Assembly (NCBI RefSeq): GCF_025628965.1
Contig: NZ_JAOTEN010000001.1
Span: 248,001 to 312,000 of the forward strand
DNA from: Chryseobacterium gilvum
GTDB lineage: Bacteria > Bacteroidota > Bacteroidia > Flavobacteriales > Weeksellaceae
Direction of reading: 5' to 3'
DNA: 64,000 bases
How positions within the stretch are numbered: the first letter of the stretch is position 1; the number at the start of each line of letters is the position of its first letter. The notes beneath the pieces were generated by a model. The model was not told the DNA's origin. It was given only the letters and a program-made list of their open reading frames with translations, and made no database searches. Shown piece after piece: positions 42,692-51,496 of this stretch. Made by a program: the position numbers and the translations under genes.

Positions 42692-44386
42692 TTATTTAGA
42701 AAAATATTGAAGTTGTTCCGCAATTGGCCCTAAAGTAAGCGCAGGAAAAAATGACAATGCTGCGATCAGAAGAATAACGGCCAAAGTCATAAATCCGAAA
42801 GTTGCGGTATCTGTTTTCAAAGTTCCTGAGCTTTCCGGAATGAATTTTTTCTGAGCTAAACAGCCTGCAATCGCAATCGGACCAATAATTGGGATAAATC
42901 TTGAGAATAATAACACAATTCCTGTCGAGATGTTCCACCAAGGCGTATTGTCGCCTAATCCTTCGAATCCTGAACCGTTGTTGGCCGAAGAAGAAGTAAA
43001 TTCATACAAGGTTTCACTAAAACCATGAAATCCGGGATTATTCAGTGTTTTTGCTCCGAATTCAGGGAAATAAGCTGTTAAAGCGGTTCCTACAAGAATT
43101 AAAAACGGGTGGAATAAAGCCACAATCATTGCGATTTTCATTTCTTTGGCTTCAATTTTTTTACCCATGAATTCGGGTGTTCTTCCCACCATTAAACCAC
43201 TCATAAACACCGCGAGAATGATGAAAATGAAATAGTTTAAAATTCCAACTCCACAACCGCCGTAGAAACAGTTGATCATCATCGCAAGCAGTTGATTCAT
43301 ACCAGAAAGTGGCATCATGCTGTCGTGCATCGCATTCACAGAACCGGTAGAAATGACAGTTGTTGCAATACTCCAATATCCTGAAGCTGCGCTTCCGAAG
43401 CGGATTTCTTTGCCTTCCATGGCTCCCAGATGACGGTCGGCTCCCATTTCTGTAATTAATGGATTCCCATTTGTTTCATTTATAATTGTCGGAACAGTTA
43501 ATGCCAGAAAACCAATCGTCATGACGGTAAAAATGGTCCATGAGAGTTTTCTTTTCTTTAGATAAAATCCTAACGCAAAAACCAAAGCAAAAGGAATGGC
43601 CATTTGAGTAACCATTTCGGTTATATTCGTAAGATAGTTCGGATTTTCAAGCGGATGCGCTGAATTGGCTCCAAAAAATCCACCGCCATTTGTTCCTAAA
43701 TGCTTAATCGCTATGAAAGCTGCAGCAGGACCCCTGGAAACATCAACTTTTTGGCCTTCCAAAGTAATGATGTGATCTTTACCTTCAAACGTCATTGGCG
43801 TTCCGTTGGCAGAAAGGATAAAAGCCACAATAATACTGATCGGAATTAAAATTCTGATGACCGATTTCGTAAAAAAATCATAGAAATTTCCTAATTCTGT
43901 TGTGGTCTTTTCTTTAAATGCTTTAAAAAGTACTGCCATAGCTGCCATTCCGGTTGCGGCCGTTACAAACTGCAAAAACATGAGATACAGCTGGTTCAAA
44001 TAGCTCACTCCTGTTTCACCCGAATAGTGCTGCAGATTACAATTCACAAGGAAAGAAATTGCGGTATTAAAGGCAAGATCCGGTGACATATTGGGATTTC
44101 CGTCGGGGTTTAAAGGAAGCCAAAATTGAGTTGATAAGATAACAAACCCGATGATGAACCAAACCAAGTTGATGGTTAACATGGCAAACATATTCTGTTT
44201 CCAGGTCATTTGACGGTTTGGATTGATGCCTGAAATTTTATAAATAAAATTTTCAACCGGCTGAAAAATGGCATCTAAAAAAGTTTTTTTATACCCGTAA
44301 ACATCAGCAATATATTTTCCTAAGAAAATACCCATGACGAGCGTGATTGCGAACATGGCAATAATGCCCAAAATTTCTGTATTCAT
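42692..44386 (-). CDS. kdpA: Potassium-transporting ATPase subunit A
   Basis: A 564-residue channel-like subunit with about ten transmembrane helices. It shows the repeated selectivity-filter-type loops expected of KdpA (SFLVNCNLQHYSGE, AIKHLGTNGGGFFGANSAHP, TGSVNAMHDSMMPL, SSSANNGSGFEGLGDN). It binds K+ and passes it on to KdpB for transport. The ATG follows the kdpF stop by 9 bases. Length and loops are normal, so the transporter is probably functional. Confidence 0.97.
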   Translation of the reverse strand: MNTEILGIIAMFAITLVMGIFLGKYIADVYGYKKTFLDAIFQPVENFIYKISGINPNRQMTWKQNMFAMLTINLVWFIIGFVILSTQFWLPLNPDGNPNMSPDLAFNTAISFLVNCNLQHYSGETGVSYLNQLYLMFLQFVTAATGMAAMAVLFKAFKEKTTTELGNFYDFFTKSVIRILIPISIIVAFILSANGTPMTFEGKDHIITLEGQKVDVSRGPAAAFIAIKHLGTNGGGFFGANSAHPLENPNYLTNITEMVTQMAIPFALVFALGFYLKKRKLSWTIFTVMTIGFLALTVPTIINETNGNPLITEMGADRHLGAMEGKEIRFGSAASGYWSIATTVISTGSVNAMHDSMMPLSGMNQLLAMMINCFYGGCGVGILNYFIFIILAVFMSGLMVGRTPEFMGKKIEAKEMKIAMIVALFHPFLILVGTALTAYFPEFGAKTLNNPGFHGFSETLYEFTSSSANNGSGFEGLGDNTPWWNISTGIVLLFSRFIPIIGPIAIAGCLAQKKFIPESSGTLKTDTATFGFMTLAVILLIAALSFFPALTLGPIAEQLQYFSK

Positions 44387-44395
44387 AGTAACTGA

Positions 44396-44476
44396 TTAAA
44401 ATTTATCAGGTTTTATTAAAACGTAGCAGATGTATACAAAAGCGAGTATCGAAAGCAAAAATAAACTCAACATCAT
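44396..44476 (-). CDS. kdpF: KdpF small membrane subunit
   Basis: A 26-residue single-helix peptide starting MMLSLFLLSILAFVYICYVL and ending IKPDKF, which matches the typical KdpF C-terminus (a Pro-acidic-Lys/Arg-Phe end). KdpF sits in the KdpA-KdpB membrane complex and stabilises it. It lies 9 bases upstream of kdpA. It starts 1 base after the stop of another tiny ORF. The second Met codon (44473) is an alternative start. Confidence 0.85.
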   Translation of the reverse strand: MMLSLFLLSILAFVYICYVLIKPDKF

Positions 44477-44477
44477 T

Positions 44478-44561
44478 TTATAGGGTATCAAAAAATTCAA
44501 CAGATTCATATAAAAGCCAAAACATCGCGGCACAAAGCGGCACTAAAATAATGAACATCAT
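44478..44561 (-). CDS. 27-residue membrane peptide upstream of kdpF
   Basis: MMFIILVPLCAAMFWLLYES, then VEFFDTL and TAA. This is one hydrophobic helix followed by an acidic C-terminus. The ATG overlaps the preceding stop (ATGA) and the stop is 1 base from the kdpF ATG, so translation is tightly coupled. The position suggests an additional small Kdp subunit or a leader. Family unknown. Confidence 0.55.
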   Translation of the reverse strand: MMFIILVPLCAAMFWLLYESVEFFDTL

Positions 44562-44665
44562 ATCGTTGCAATTAATGTTAAAATGGTAAAAATTGTATAG
44601 GATACCATCAGCAGACTAAATTTTGAATGCTCTTGTTTTTTGGATTTTTTTCCTGAAATTGTCAT
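44558..44665 (-). CDS. 35-residue membrane peptide heading the kdp operon
   Basis: A basic N-terminus (MTISGKKSKKQEHSKFS) precedes one hydrophobic helix (LLMVSYTIFTILTLIATI) running to the C-terminus. It is the first cistron after the probable sigma54-type promoter, and its stop overlaps the next ATG. It may be an extra Kdp regulator or subunit. No homologue is known to me. Confidence 0.5.
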   Translation of the reverse strand: MTISGKKSKKQEHSKFSLLMVSYTIFTILTLIATI

Positions 44666-44681
44666 TTTAGAATATTTTATT

Positions 44682-44697
44682 TGAATTCTATATGCCA
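44682..44697 (-). promoter_or_regulatory. Candidate sigma54 promoter of the kdp operon
   Basis: On the minus strand TGGCA (44697-44693) has the -24 GG. Ten bases later the -12 element reads TC in place of GC. It is a weak match, but the nearby regulator carries a sigma54-interaction motif. Confidence 0.35.
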
Positions 44698-44778
44698 AAA
44701 GAAAGTCCGTTTTGAAATTTTTGCTTTTAAATTGTTGAATAATAGTATTTTACAGAATTTCGGGATCATGTCCTAAAA

Positions 44779-44805
44779 GAAAAAAGCCTATCAAAATGAT
44801 AGGCT
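44779..44805 (-). terminator. Terminator of the sigma54-type regulator gene
   Basis: AGCCTATCA and TGATAGGCT form a perfect 9-bp stem with a 3-base loop, followed on the minus strand by six T. It separates the regulator from the kdp transcript. The remaining DNA from 44387 to 44907 holds only the small ORFs and the promoter region described. Confidence 0.88.
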
Positions 44806-44907
44806 CGTTATTGAAATGATAAGGCGTTTTATCAGCAATAGGCTGTAAGCAAATTATAGCATAAAAATTTAAAATTCTCAAACACTATAATTCTCAGACC
44901 TTAATAT

Positions 44908-46233
44908 TTATCGTAATTCATATTCTTCCAATTTGCGATATAGCGTTGCAATACCGATTTCCAGCAATCGTGCCGCTTCAGCTTTATTGCCTTTTGTGTA
45001 TTGAATCACTTTTTGAATGTGCTCTTTTTCTAAAGATCGCATACTTAAAGAATCATTTTCTGCAGTATTTTTTTCAGAATAGTGAGGAAGACTTTCTGTA
45101 TCTAAGATTTGGTCATTCATTAGGATCAGGCTTCTTTCAATTGTATTTCTTAATTCCCGGATATTTCCTTTCCAGTCGTTTTTTTCTAGGGCTTTATAAT
45201 AATCCGAAGAAACGTGAACCGATAATAGGTTGAGTTTTTGAGAAAATATATCAATGAAGTTTTTAGCCAAAATTTTAAGGTCTTCTTTTCTTTCCCGGAG
45301 AGGAGGAAGATGAATGTCGAAAATATTTAACCTGAAATAAAGATCTTCCCGGAAATGACCCTGTTTTATTTCGTCTTCCAGATTTCTGTTGGTGGCAGCA
45401 ATAAGCCTGAAATCTGACTTTGAAACTTTTGTTTCGCCCATTTTGATAAATTCTTTCGTTTCCAATACGCGGAGCAGCTTTGCCTGAAGTTCGATGGGCA
45501 TTTCGCCAATTTCGTCTAAAAATAAGGTTCCTCCATTGGCTTCTTCAATGAGTCCTTTTTTATCTTTTATAGCACCCGTAAAAGAACCTTGCTTGTGCCC
45601 GAAAAGTTCGCTTTCCAGAATCTCTTTGCTGAAAGCAGAACAGTTGATGGCAACAAAATTATTTTTCTTTCGGTCGCTTCCTTCATGAATAGCACTGGCG
45701 AAAACTTCTTTACCGGTTCCGGTTTCACCTGTCAAAAGGACAGTTGCATTGGTTAAAGCCACTCTTTCTGCCAGTTTTTTAGCTTGGAGAATTAAAGGGG
45801 AATTTCCGATAATCTGATTGAATCCTTTCTGAATATTGCTTTTCTGAACGATTTTAGAATGGTTGTCTTTTGATTTTTCCAGTGCTTTATACACGAGCGG
45901 AATAATTTTCTCATTATCATCACCTTTTACCAGATAATCGTATGCTCCGTTTTTCATGGCCTGAACGGCATCCGTGATATTTCCGAACGCGGTCATCAAA
46001 ATGATTTCAAGGTGAGGGTATTTGACCTTGATAGATTTTACCATATCGATTCCGAAGGCATCGGGAAGACGAACGTCGCTTAATACCACATCAAAAGCAT
46101 ATTGTTCCAGCATGGTCATTGCAGAACGCGCAGTGGAGGCTTCTTTTACAGTAAAATTTTCCTGGGAAAGAATCATTCCCAAAAGTTTCAGGAGCTTGAT
46201 CTCGTCATCAATGATCAGAATATTTCCGGACAT
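44908..46233 (-). CDS. NtrC-type sigma54-dependent response regulator, Kdp-linked
   Basis: A 441-residue regulator in three parts. The receiver has an intact phosphoacceptor Asp53 in VVLSDVRLPDAFG. The AAA+ domain has Walker A GETGTGKE (169-176), the sigma54-contact loop GSFTGA, Walker B GGTLFLDEIGEMP and an arginine-rich RLNIFDIHLPPLRER. The Fis-type helix-turn-helix reads KGNKAEAARLLEIGIATLYR. It lies directly upstream of the kdp operon, on the same strand but with its own terminator. It takes the place of the OmpR-type KdpE of other bacteria, so kdp may be run by sigma54 here. Cognate kinase is probably the one at 35509. Confidence 0.87.
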   Translation of the reverse strand: MSGNILIIDDEIKLLKLLGMILSQENFTVKEASTARSAMTMLEQYAFDVVLSDVRLPDAFGIDMVKSIKVKYPHLEIILMTAFGNITDAVQAMKNGAYDYLVKGDDNEKIIPLVYKALEKSKDNHSKIVQKSNIQKGFNQIIGNSPLILQAKKLAERVALTNATVLLTGETGTGKEVFASAIHEGSDRKKNNFVAINCSAFSKEILESELFGHKQGSFTGAIKDKKGLIEEANGGTLFLDEIGEMPIELQAKLLRVLETKEFIKMGETKVSKSDFRLIAATNRNLEDEIKQGHFREDLYFRLNIFDIHLPPLRERKEDLKILAKNFIDIFSQKLNLLSVHVSSDYYKALEKNDWKGNIRELRNTIERSLILMNDQILDTESLPHYSEKNTAENDSLSMRSLEKEHIQKVIQYTKGNKAEAARLLEIGIATLYRKLEEYELR

Positions 46234-46378
46234 AGGTTAGTTTTTTGGAAAACGTAATGCAAACTTAAATAAACTTGATCGTAGAATGAGCATAATTTTT
46301 ATCATTAATTTTAAATAAATAATCATTCTGATAGATTTAATAAGTATAAAATAGTAAAAATGTTCCTTTTTGATTGCT

Positions 46379-46386
46379 TACATTTG
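46379..46386 (+). promoter_or_regulatory. -7 box TACATTTG of the M16 peptidase gene
   Basis: A perfect TAnnTTTG lies 26 bases before ATG 46413. It overlaps the longer TTG-started version of the ORF, which argues against that start. Confidence 0.6.
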
Positions 46387-46412
46387 TAATACATTCTGAT
46401 TCTGAGAATGAA

Positions 46413-49292
46413 ATGAATTTACATATGACAGACAGAAAATATAAGGAAACGATTCATACCGATACCAATAACTATTCATACACCACAGTCACTCATGACG
46501 AGCATAAAGTCAGAATTTATACTTTAAAAAACGGGCTCAAAGTTTTTCTTGCCAAAAACACAGACGCTCCTAGAATTCAGACGTATATCCCGGTGAAAAC
46601 CGGCAGCAATAATGATCCTGCAGACAATACAGGTTTAGCGCATTACCTTGAGCATATGATGTTTAAAGGGACCTCAAAAATGGGGAGCCAGAATTGGGAA
46701 AAAGAAAAGATTCTATTAGATCGGATTTCAGATTTATACGAGCAGCATAAAGCTGAACAGGATCCTGAAAAAAAGAAAGAAATTTACAGAAAAATAGACG
46801 ACGTTTCTCAGGAAGCAAGCCGTTATGCTATTGCTAATGAATATGATAAAGTAATTTCTTCGTTGGGAGCAACCGGGACCAATGCGCATACCTGGTTTGA
46901 TGAGACAGTATATAAAAACAACATTCCGAATAATGAGCTGGAAAAATGGCTGAAAATAGAAAAAGAACGCTTTTCGGAAATTGCTTTACGGCTTTTTCAT
47001 ACGGAACTGGAGTCTGTTTATGAAGAATTCAACCGTGCGCAGGATAATGATTCCCGATTGGTAAATTATGAATTGATGGATGCGCTTTTTCCTACCCATC
47101 CGAATGGTCAGCAAACTACCTTAGGAAAACCCGAACATTTAAAAAACCCTTCTATGAAGGCCATTCATAAATATTTTGATGAATATTATGTTCCTAATAA
47201 TTATGCAATGGTTTTGGTGGGAGATCTGGATTTTGAAGAAACGATCCAGCTTGTAGATCAGTATTTCGGGGTGATTCCTTACAAAGAATTGCCGGTAAAA
47301 ACACCTATTACTGAAAAACCTATTACCGAAATCGTTGAAAGAACTGTAAAAAGCCCTACAACACCACGAGTACAAATTGCCTGGAGAACAGAAAGTTATG
47401 GAACAAAAGAAGCAATGTTGGCTGATATTTTTGCCAATGTTCTGAGCAACAGGGGAGAAGCCGGGTTACTGGATTTAAATATCAATCAAACGCAAAAACT
47501 GCTTTGGGCACAAGCTTTTTCGGTAGGATTAAAAGAGTACGGCTATTTTTCAATCGTGGCCGTTCCCAAAGAAATGCAGACGTTGGAAGAAGCGAAAAAA
47601 ATGGTTTTAGACCAGATAGAACTCGTAAAAAAAGGAGAGTTTCCGGACTGGATGCTTCCTGCCATCATCAACGATTTTAAACTGCAAAGAATGAAAGCGC
47701 TTGACACTGCAGATGGCCTTGCAACCAATCTTTACGACACCTATATCAAAGGCAGATCATGGGCTGAAGAACTGAATGAAATGGATCAGTATGCCGAGTT
47801 TACAAAAGAAGAGGTGATACATTTTGCCAACAGCTTTTTCAACGACAATTATGTGGTGATTAATAAAGAAAAAGGGATTAACGATACTTTATTACGAGTA
47901 GAAAATCCGGGAATTACGCCCATAAAAATTGACCGTGAAGCCCAGTCAGCATTTCTTCAGCAGATCATCGCAGAAAAAACAGATGATATTAAGCCGGAAT
48001 TTATTGATTATCATAAAGAAATCATCACGGATATCATTAAAGACAAAAAAATCAGTTTTGTAAAAAACAAATACAGTGAGATTGCACAAGTGCATTTTAT
48101 CTTTCCTTTCGGAAGCGATCATGACAGAGATTTAGGCATTTCGACACAAGTTCTGCAATATCTGGGAACACAGGATTTATCGCCGGAAGACCTTAAGAAA
48201 GAATTTTTTAAAATAGGAATCAGCAATGATTTTAAAACAACAAATGATCAGCTTCAGATTTCCCTGAGCGGACTTGAAGAACACATCGAAAAAGGCATCA
48301 AGCTGCTTCAGTACTGGATGTTTAATATACAACCTGATCAGGAAATTTACCGCCAGTTTGTAGATACCCTTCTTGAAAACAGAACCGCCGCAAAAAAAGA
48401 CAAAAACAGAATCATGACGGCACTTACCAATTATACAAAACTCGGAAAGTATTCCCGCTTTACGGATATTATATCTAAAGAAGAATTGGAAAGCGCTAAA
48501 GTTGAGGTATTTACCGACAGAATAAAAAAGATATTCACTTTTCCGTATCAGGTATTTTTTTACGGGAAAAATTTCGAAGAATTTAAAAATTATATTCCAA
48601 AATATATAGAAAACCAGACTTCTGAAATTCCTGATCCTAAAAAATATCCGGAACAGGAAACATCTGATCGAGTGTATTTTATCAATTATGATATGGTACA
48701 GATGGAAATGAGCAAAATAGGAAAAGGAAATAAAGTTAATATTTCAAATTTCGGAAAAATTAATGTTTTTAATGAGTATTTCGGCCGAGGATTGTCATCA
48801 ATTGTTTTTCAGGAAATCCGTGAAAGCAAAAGCCTTGCTTATTCTGCCTATGTGTCTTACGCGCCCAATTCAGAGCTTCAGCATCCGGATTATGTGACAA
48901 CGTATATCGGTACACAACCAGATAAGTTACAGATTGCTGTAGATACCATGGATGAACTGATGGCTGAACTTCCTAATGTTCCGATGCAGTTTGAAAATGC
49001 CAGAAATGCCGCTTTAAAACAAATTGCATCCACAAGAATTACCAGAACCAACGTGTTTTTTAATACGTTGAGATTACAAAAATTAGGGCTTGATCATGAT
49101 TTCAGGAAAGATATCTTTAAACAGATCGAAAGCCTGAAATTTGAGGACGTGAAAAGTTTTTACGGTACAGAAATCAAACCGATCCGCTTCAATACTGCGC
49201 TCATCGGTAAGAAAGAAAACCTGAACAGGGAAGCTGTTGATCAGATGGGGTTATTTGAAGAAGTAAGTCTGGAAGATATTTTCGGTTACTGA
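46413..49292 (+). CDS. M16 family zinc metallopeptidase (insulinase/pitrilysin type)
   Basis: About 959 residues from ATG 46413 (ATG 46425 is also possible). The inverted zinc motif HxxEH is in GLAHYLEHMMFKGTSKMGSQ, with the distal Glu in ELESVYEEFNRAQDN. The protein holds two M16 half-domains plus the second pair expected in the long single-chain pitrilysin/insulinase class, with RESKSLAYSAYVSYAPNSEL as the usual late signature. There is no signal peptide, so it is probably cytosolic, degrading peptides. It follows a promoter in the divergent region shared with the regulator at 44908. Confidence 0.9.
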   Translation: MNLHMTDRKYKETIHTDTNNYSYTTVTHDEHKVRIYTLKNGLKVFLAKNTDAPRIQTYIPVKTGSNNDPADNTGLAHYLEHMMFKGTSKMGSQNWEKEKILLDRISDLYEQHKAEQDPEKKKEIYRKIDDVSQEASRYAIANEYDKVISSLGATGTNAHTWFDETVYKNNIPNNELEKWLKIEKERFSEIALRLFHTELESVYEEFNRAQDNDSRLVNYELMDALFPTHPNGQQTTLGKPEHLKNPSMKAIHKYFDEYYVPNNYAMVLVGDLDFEETIQLVDQYFGVIPYKELPVKTPITEKPITEIVERTVKSPTTPRVQIAWRTESYGTKEAMLADIFANVLSNRGEAGLLDLNINQTQKLLWAQAFSVGLKEYGYFSIVAVPKEMQTLEEAKKMVLDQIELVKKGEFPDWMLPAIINDFKLQRMKALDTADGLATNLYDTYIKGRSWAEELNEMDQYAEFTKEEVIHFANSFFNDNYVVINKEKGINDTLLRVENPGITPIKIDREAQSAFLQQIIAEKTDDIKPEFIDYHKEIITDIIKDKKISFVKNKYSEIAQVHFIFPFGSDHDRDLGISTQVLQYLGTQDLSPEDLKKEFFKIGISNDFKTTNDQLQISLSGLEEHIEKGIKLLQYWMFNIQPDQEIYRQFVDTLLENRTAAKKDKNRIMTALTNYTKLGKYSRFTDIISKEELESAKVEVFTDRIKKIFTFPYQVFFYGKNFEEFKNYIPKYIENQTSEIPDPKKYPEQETSDRVYFINYDMVQMEMSKIGKGNKVNISNFGKINVFNEYFGRGLSSIVFQEIRESKSLAYSAYVSYAPNSELQHPDYVTTYIGTQPDKLQIAVDTMDELMAELPNVPMQFENARNAALKQIASTRITRTNVFFNTLRLQKLGLDHDFRKDIFKQIESLKFEDVKSFYGTEIKPIRFNTALIGKKENLNREAVDQMGLFEEVSLEDIFGY

Positions 49293-49316
49293 TCATCATT
49301 GACTGACATTTGGAGC

Positions 49317-49345
49317 AAAAGAGATTTTCTTACAGCCTCTTTTTT
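49317..49345. terminator. Probable terminator after the M16 gene
   Basis: AAAAGAG and CTCTTTT form a 7-bp stem over 13 bases, followed by T on the plus strand. It sits between convergent genes. Confidence 0.55.
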
Positions 49346-49348
49346 GTT

Positions 49349-50428
49349 CTAAGTCATAGCGCAATCGCCGTCGCCGTCCTGATAATCGGGAGTAAAATGC
49401 TGTGGAAGATGGTGTATTAATTCTTTATGAAACAAATACCTTCTTTCGAAATTTTTTTGATACATTTTTCTAAAATTTTTCGCTGAATCTATTTTTTGAT
49501 TCAAATCAGTATGATAGCTGGTTAAGGTTTTAACTTTATTTTTTATGATGAAATCATTAAGAAAACGGACCAATTTATCTGTATCTGCACTCGAAAATAA
49601 ATACGGGATTTTTAAATGGCCGTTACGTAAAAGCAGAAGTGCACAGGTGATCAGAGTATCGTTTTCATTATAAATTTTAATCCAAAAATATTCAAATTGT
49701 TTTGCAAAACCTGAAAAAAGATAATTTTCAACCTCGGTTTTACCTTCCAAAACCCATGGGTTTTCTATCAGCCAGTTAATTTCTTCAGCGTTTCTGTTGC
49801 TTTGAAATTTTGCGATAAATGGGACACTTTCAGAATCTATTTTTTTTAAAATTTCAAATCTGAAATCCGGTTTTTTTGTAAAACTGTTTTTAACCGAAAT
49901 AAAGGAATTAACCACCAAATCTAAAACACTAAAAATAGGTTTAAAACTTTTTGCTGAAGGTTTTTTTAAAGGAATTAAAGTTGCAAGATCAGAACGGAAA
50001 TAATATCTCTTCCCGATTTTAGGTAGAATATACTCAAACATCTCTGTTTTTTGGTACAAGCTTTCAGCTTCTTTGGTAAATTCTGTTATGGCGATATTTC
50101 CTTTGTAATCTTCGAATGCTTTATTTAAAAGCGTCTGAGCAATTCTTTTTCCACGAAATTCATCACTCACGTACAACGTACTTAGCCACGCGTACCTGAA
50201 TATTTTTCCTTCGATCTTAAAATGATCCGGAAAACATCCTAAATATCCCGCTAGTTTTTCGTCATCAAAAGCAAGAAAAAGCAAGGTTTGATCATCATCT
50301 GCTTTTGGATTTTTGATCTGCGAAAGGGCTCTGTGTTTCGTAATAGGCAAAAAACCGTATTTTTCAAAATCGCCGGATGATACAAATTCTTCAAGACCTT
50401 TTCTATCTAATGTTCTAAGATGTATCAT
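49349..50428 (-). CDS. GNAT-family acetyltransferase (two-domain)
   Basis: A 359-residue protein whose first 150 residues are a GNAT domain (LAGYLGCFPDHFKIEGKIFR, LSTLYVSDEFRGKRIAQTLL with the acetyl-CoA loop RGKRIA). A second region of similar size (around 190-320) follows and may be a degenerate GNAT repeat, reminiscent of aminoacyl-transferring FemAB-like proteins. The gene starts inside the stop of the polysaccharide deacetylase gene (ATGA overlap, 50425-50428), so the two are coupled, and together may modify a surface glycan or glycolipid. Acceptor unknown. Confidence 0.72.
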   Translation of the reverse strand: MIHLRTLDRKGLEEFVSSGDFEKYGFLPITKHRALSQIKNPKADDDQTLLFLAFDDEKLAGYLGCFPDHFKIEGKIFRYAWLSTLYVSDEFRGKRIAQTLLNKAFEDYKGNIAITEFTKEAESLYQKTEMFEYILPKIGKRYYFRSDLATLIPLKKPSAKSFKPIFSVLDLVVNSFISVKNSFTKKPDFRFEILKKIDSESVPFIAKFQSNRNAEEINWLIENPWVLEGKTEVENYLFSGFAKQFEYFWIKIYNENDTLITCALLLLRNGHLKIPYLFSSADTDKLVRFLNDFIIKNKVKTLTSYHTDLNQKIDSAKNFRKMYQKNFERRYLFHKELIHHLPQHFTPDYQDGDGDCAMT

Positions 50429-51414
50429 TTTCTTACAATAGTATTTCTGTTAAAAAACTTCTTTAAACTGTAATAGGCAATTTCCTTTTTTAAGATTGTT
50501 TCTGCATTTTCTCTGGTTTCCATTGGGATTCTCTGGAAATTTTTTTTAACAGTGTCTGATTTTATACCTGCGCTGCCAAAGCTGCAAAACAGATCTTCGT
50601 TCTTAAATAACTCGTCAAAGAAATTTTTTTCGACCCCAAAATCCGTAAACGGAAATGCAAAACTATCATATAAAAAATTATTTTCTTTCAAATAATCAAA
50701 TGTTTTTTGTGTGGTTTCCAGCTTTTGGCTTAAAGTCAGCTCATTGTATAAGGGATGATCCCAACTGTGAGATGAAATTCCGAATCCTTTCTGAGTTAGA
50801 ATATTTAAGTGGTCAAAGCTTAAATACGGTTTTTGTTCATTTAAAAATAAATTAAAATTAATTTCAAGAATTTCGGCGAGCTGATCAAGAAGTTGTTTTT
50901 TTGAATAGCTGATTTTTAAAATCTGCTGTTTAAGATTTTCTTTTGATGATAAAATGTTGTAAATCTTGGGATTAATGGTTTTACTTTTCTCAATTTCATT
51001 AATGATCAAACTCGCTTTACAGCGGAACATTAAATCTTGGTTATCAACAAAAGCGGGATTGATAAAATTGATTGCATATATTCCTTTTCTTTCCAAAATA
51101 GGAACCACGAGATCATAAAATTCCCTGAAACCATCATCAAAAGTAAGTAAAGCGATCTTTTTTTTAGGTTTGAAATGCCCTTTTATAAAATCTTTAAATT
51201 CATTCCAGCTTACAAATTGAAAATGCTTTGAAAAACAATCTAAATCTTCTTCAAACTGTTTTGTATTTTTATATTGTATGATTTGATTGAGATGCGGCAG
51301 ATATTCATCAGAAACGCAATGATAAACAGGAAGACAATAATCCAGTGGAAACGTTTCTTTGAAATGTTCCTTTTCAAAATTTGCTAAAAAATGGATAATT
51401 CTGTTTTTGATCAT
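50425..51414 (-). CDS. Polysaccharide deacetylase (NodB/CE4 fold)
   Basis: A 329-residue hydrolase with the CE4 motifs: TFDDG (LLTFDDGFREFYD), a later metal site HSWDH (SSHSWDHPLYNEL), and the FAFPFTDFGV segment. It would remove N-acetyl groups from a glycan. There is no signal peptide, so it acts on a cytosolic or lipid-linked intermediate, or the start of export is not visible. It overlaps the following GNAT gene by four bases, which suggests deacetylation and acylation of the same substrate. Confidence 0.85.
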   Translation of the reverse strand: MIKNRIIHFLANFEKEHFKETFPLDYCLPVYHCVSDEYLPHLNQIIQYKNTKQFEEDLDCFSKHFQFVSWNEFKDFIKGHFKPKKKIALLTFDDGFREFYDLVVPILERKGIYAINFINPAFVDNQDLMFRCKASLIINEIEKSKTINPKIYNILSSKENLKQQILKISYSKKQLLDQLAEILEINFNLFLNEQKPYLSFDHLNILTQKGFGISSHSWDHPLYNELTLSQKLETTQKTFDYLKENNFLYDSFAFPFTDFGVEKNFFDELFKNEDLFCSFGSAGIKSDTVKKNFQRIPMETRENAETILKKEIAYYSLKKFFNRNTIVRK

Positions 51415-51428
51415 TGGTTATTACTATG

Positions 51429-51477
51429 AAAAAATCTATTTAAATTAAACCGGAAAGGCAATTTAAATAGATTTTTT
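51429..51477 (-). terminator. Terminator of the S46 peptidase gene
   Basis: An 18-bp perfect stem (51429-51446 with 51460-51477) of AAAAAATCTATTTAAATT and its complement, with a 13-base loop and U-tails on both strands. It separates the peptidase from the deacetylase. Confidence 0.88.
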
Positions 51478-51496
51478 AAGATTTATTGTTTAAAAA

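Noticed and set aside
46374-46412. TTG start for the M16 peptidase
   Set aside because: It overlaps the TACATTTG -7 box; later ATG codons are preferable.
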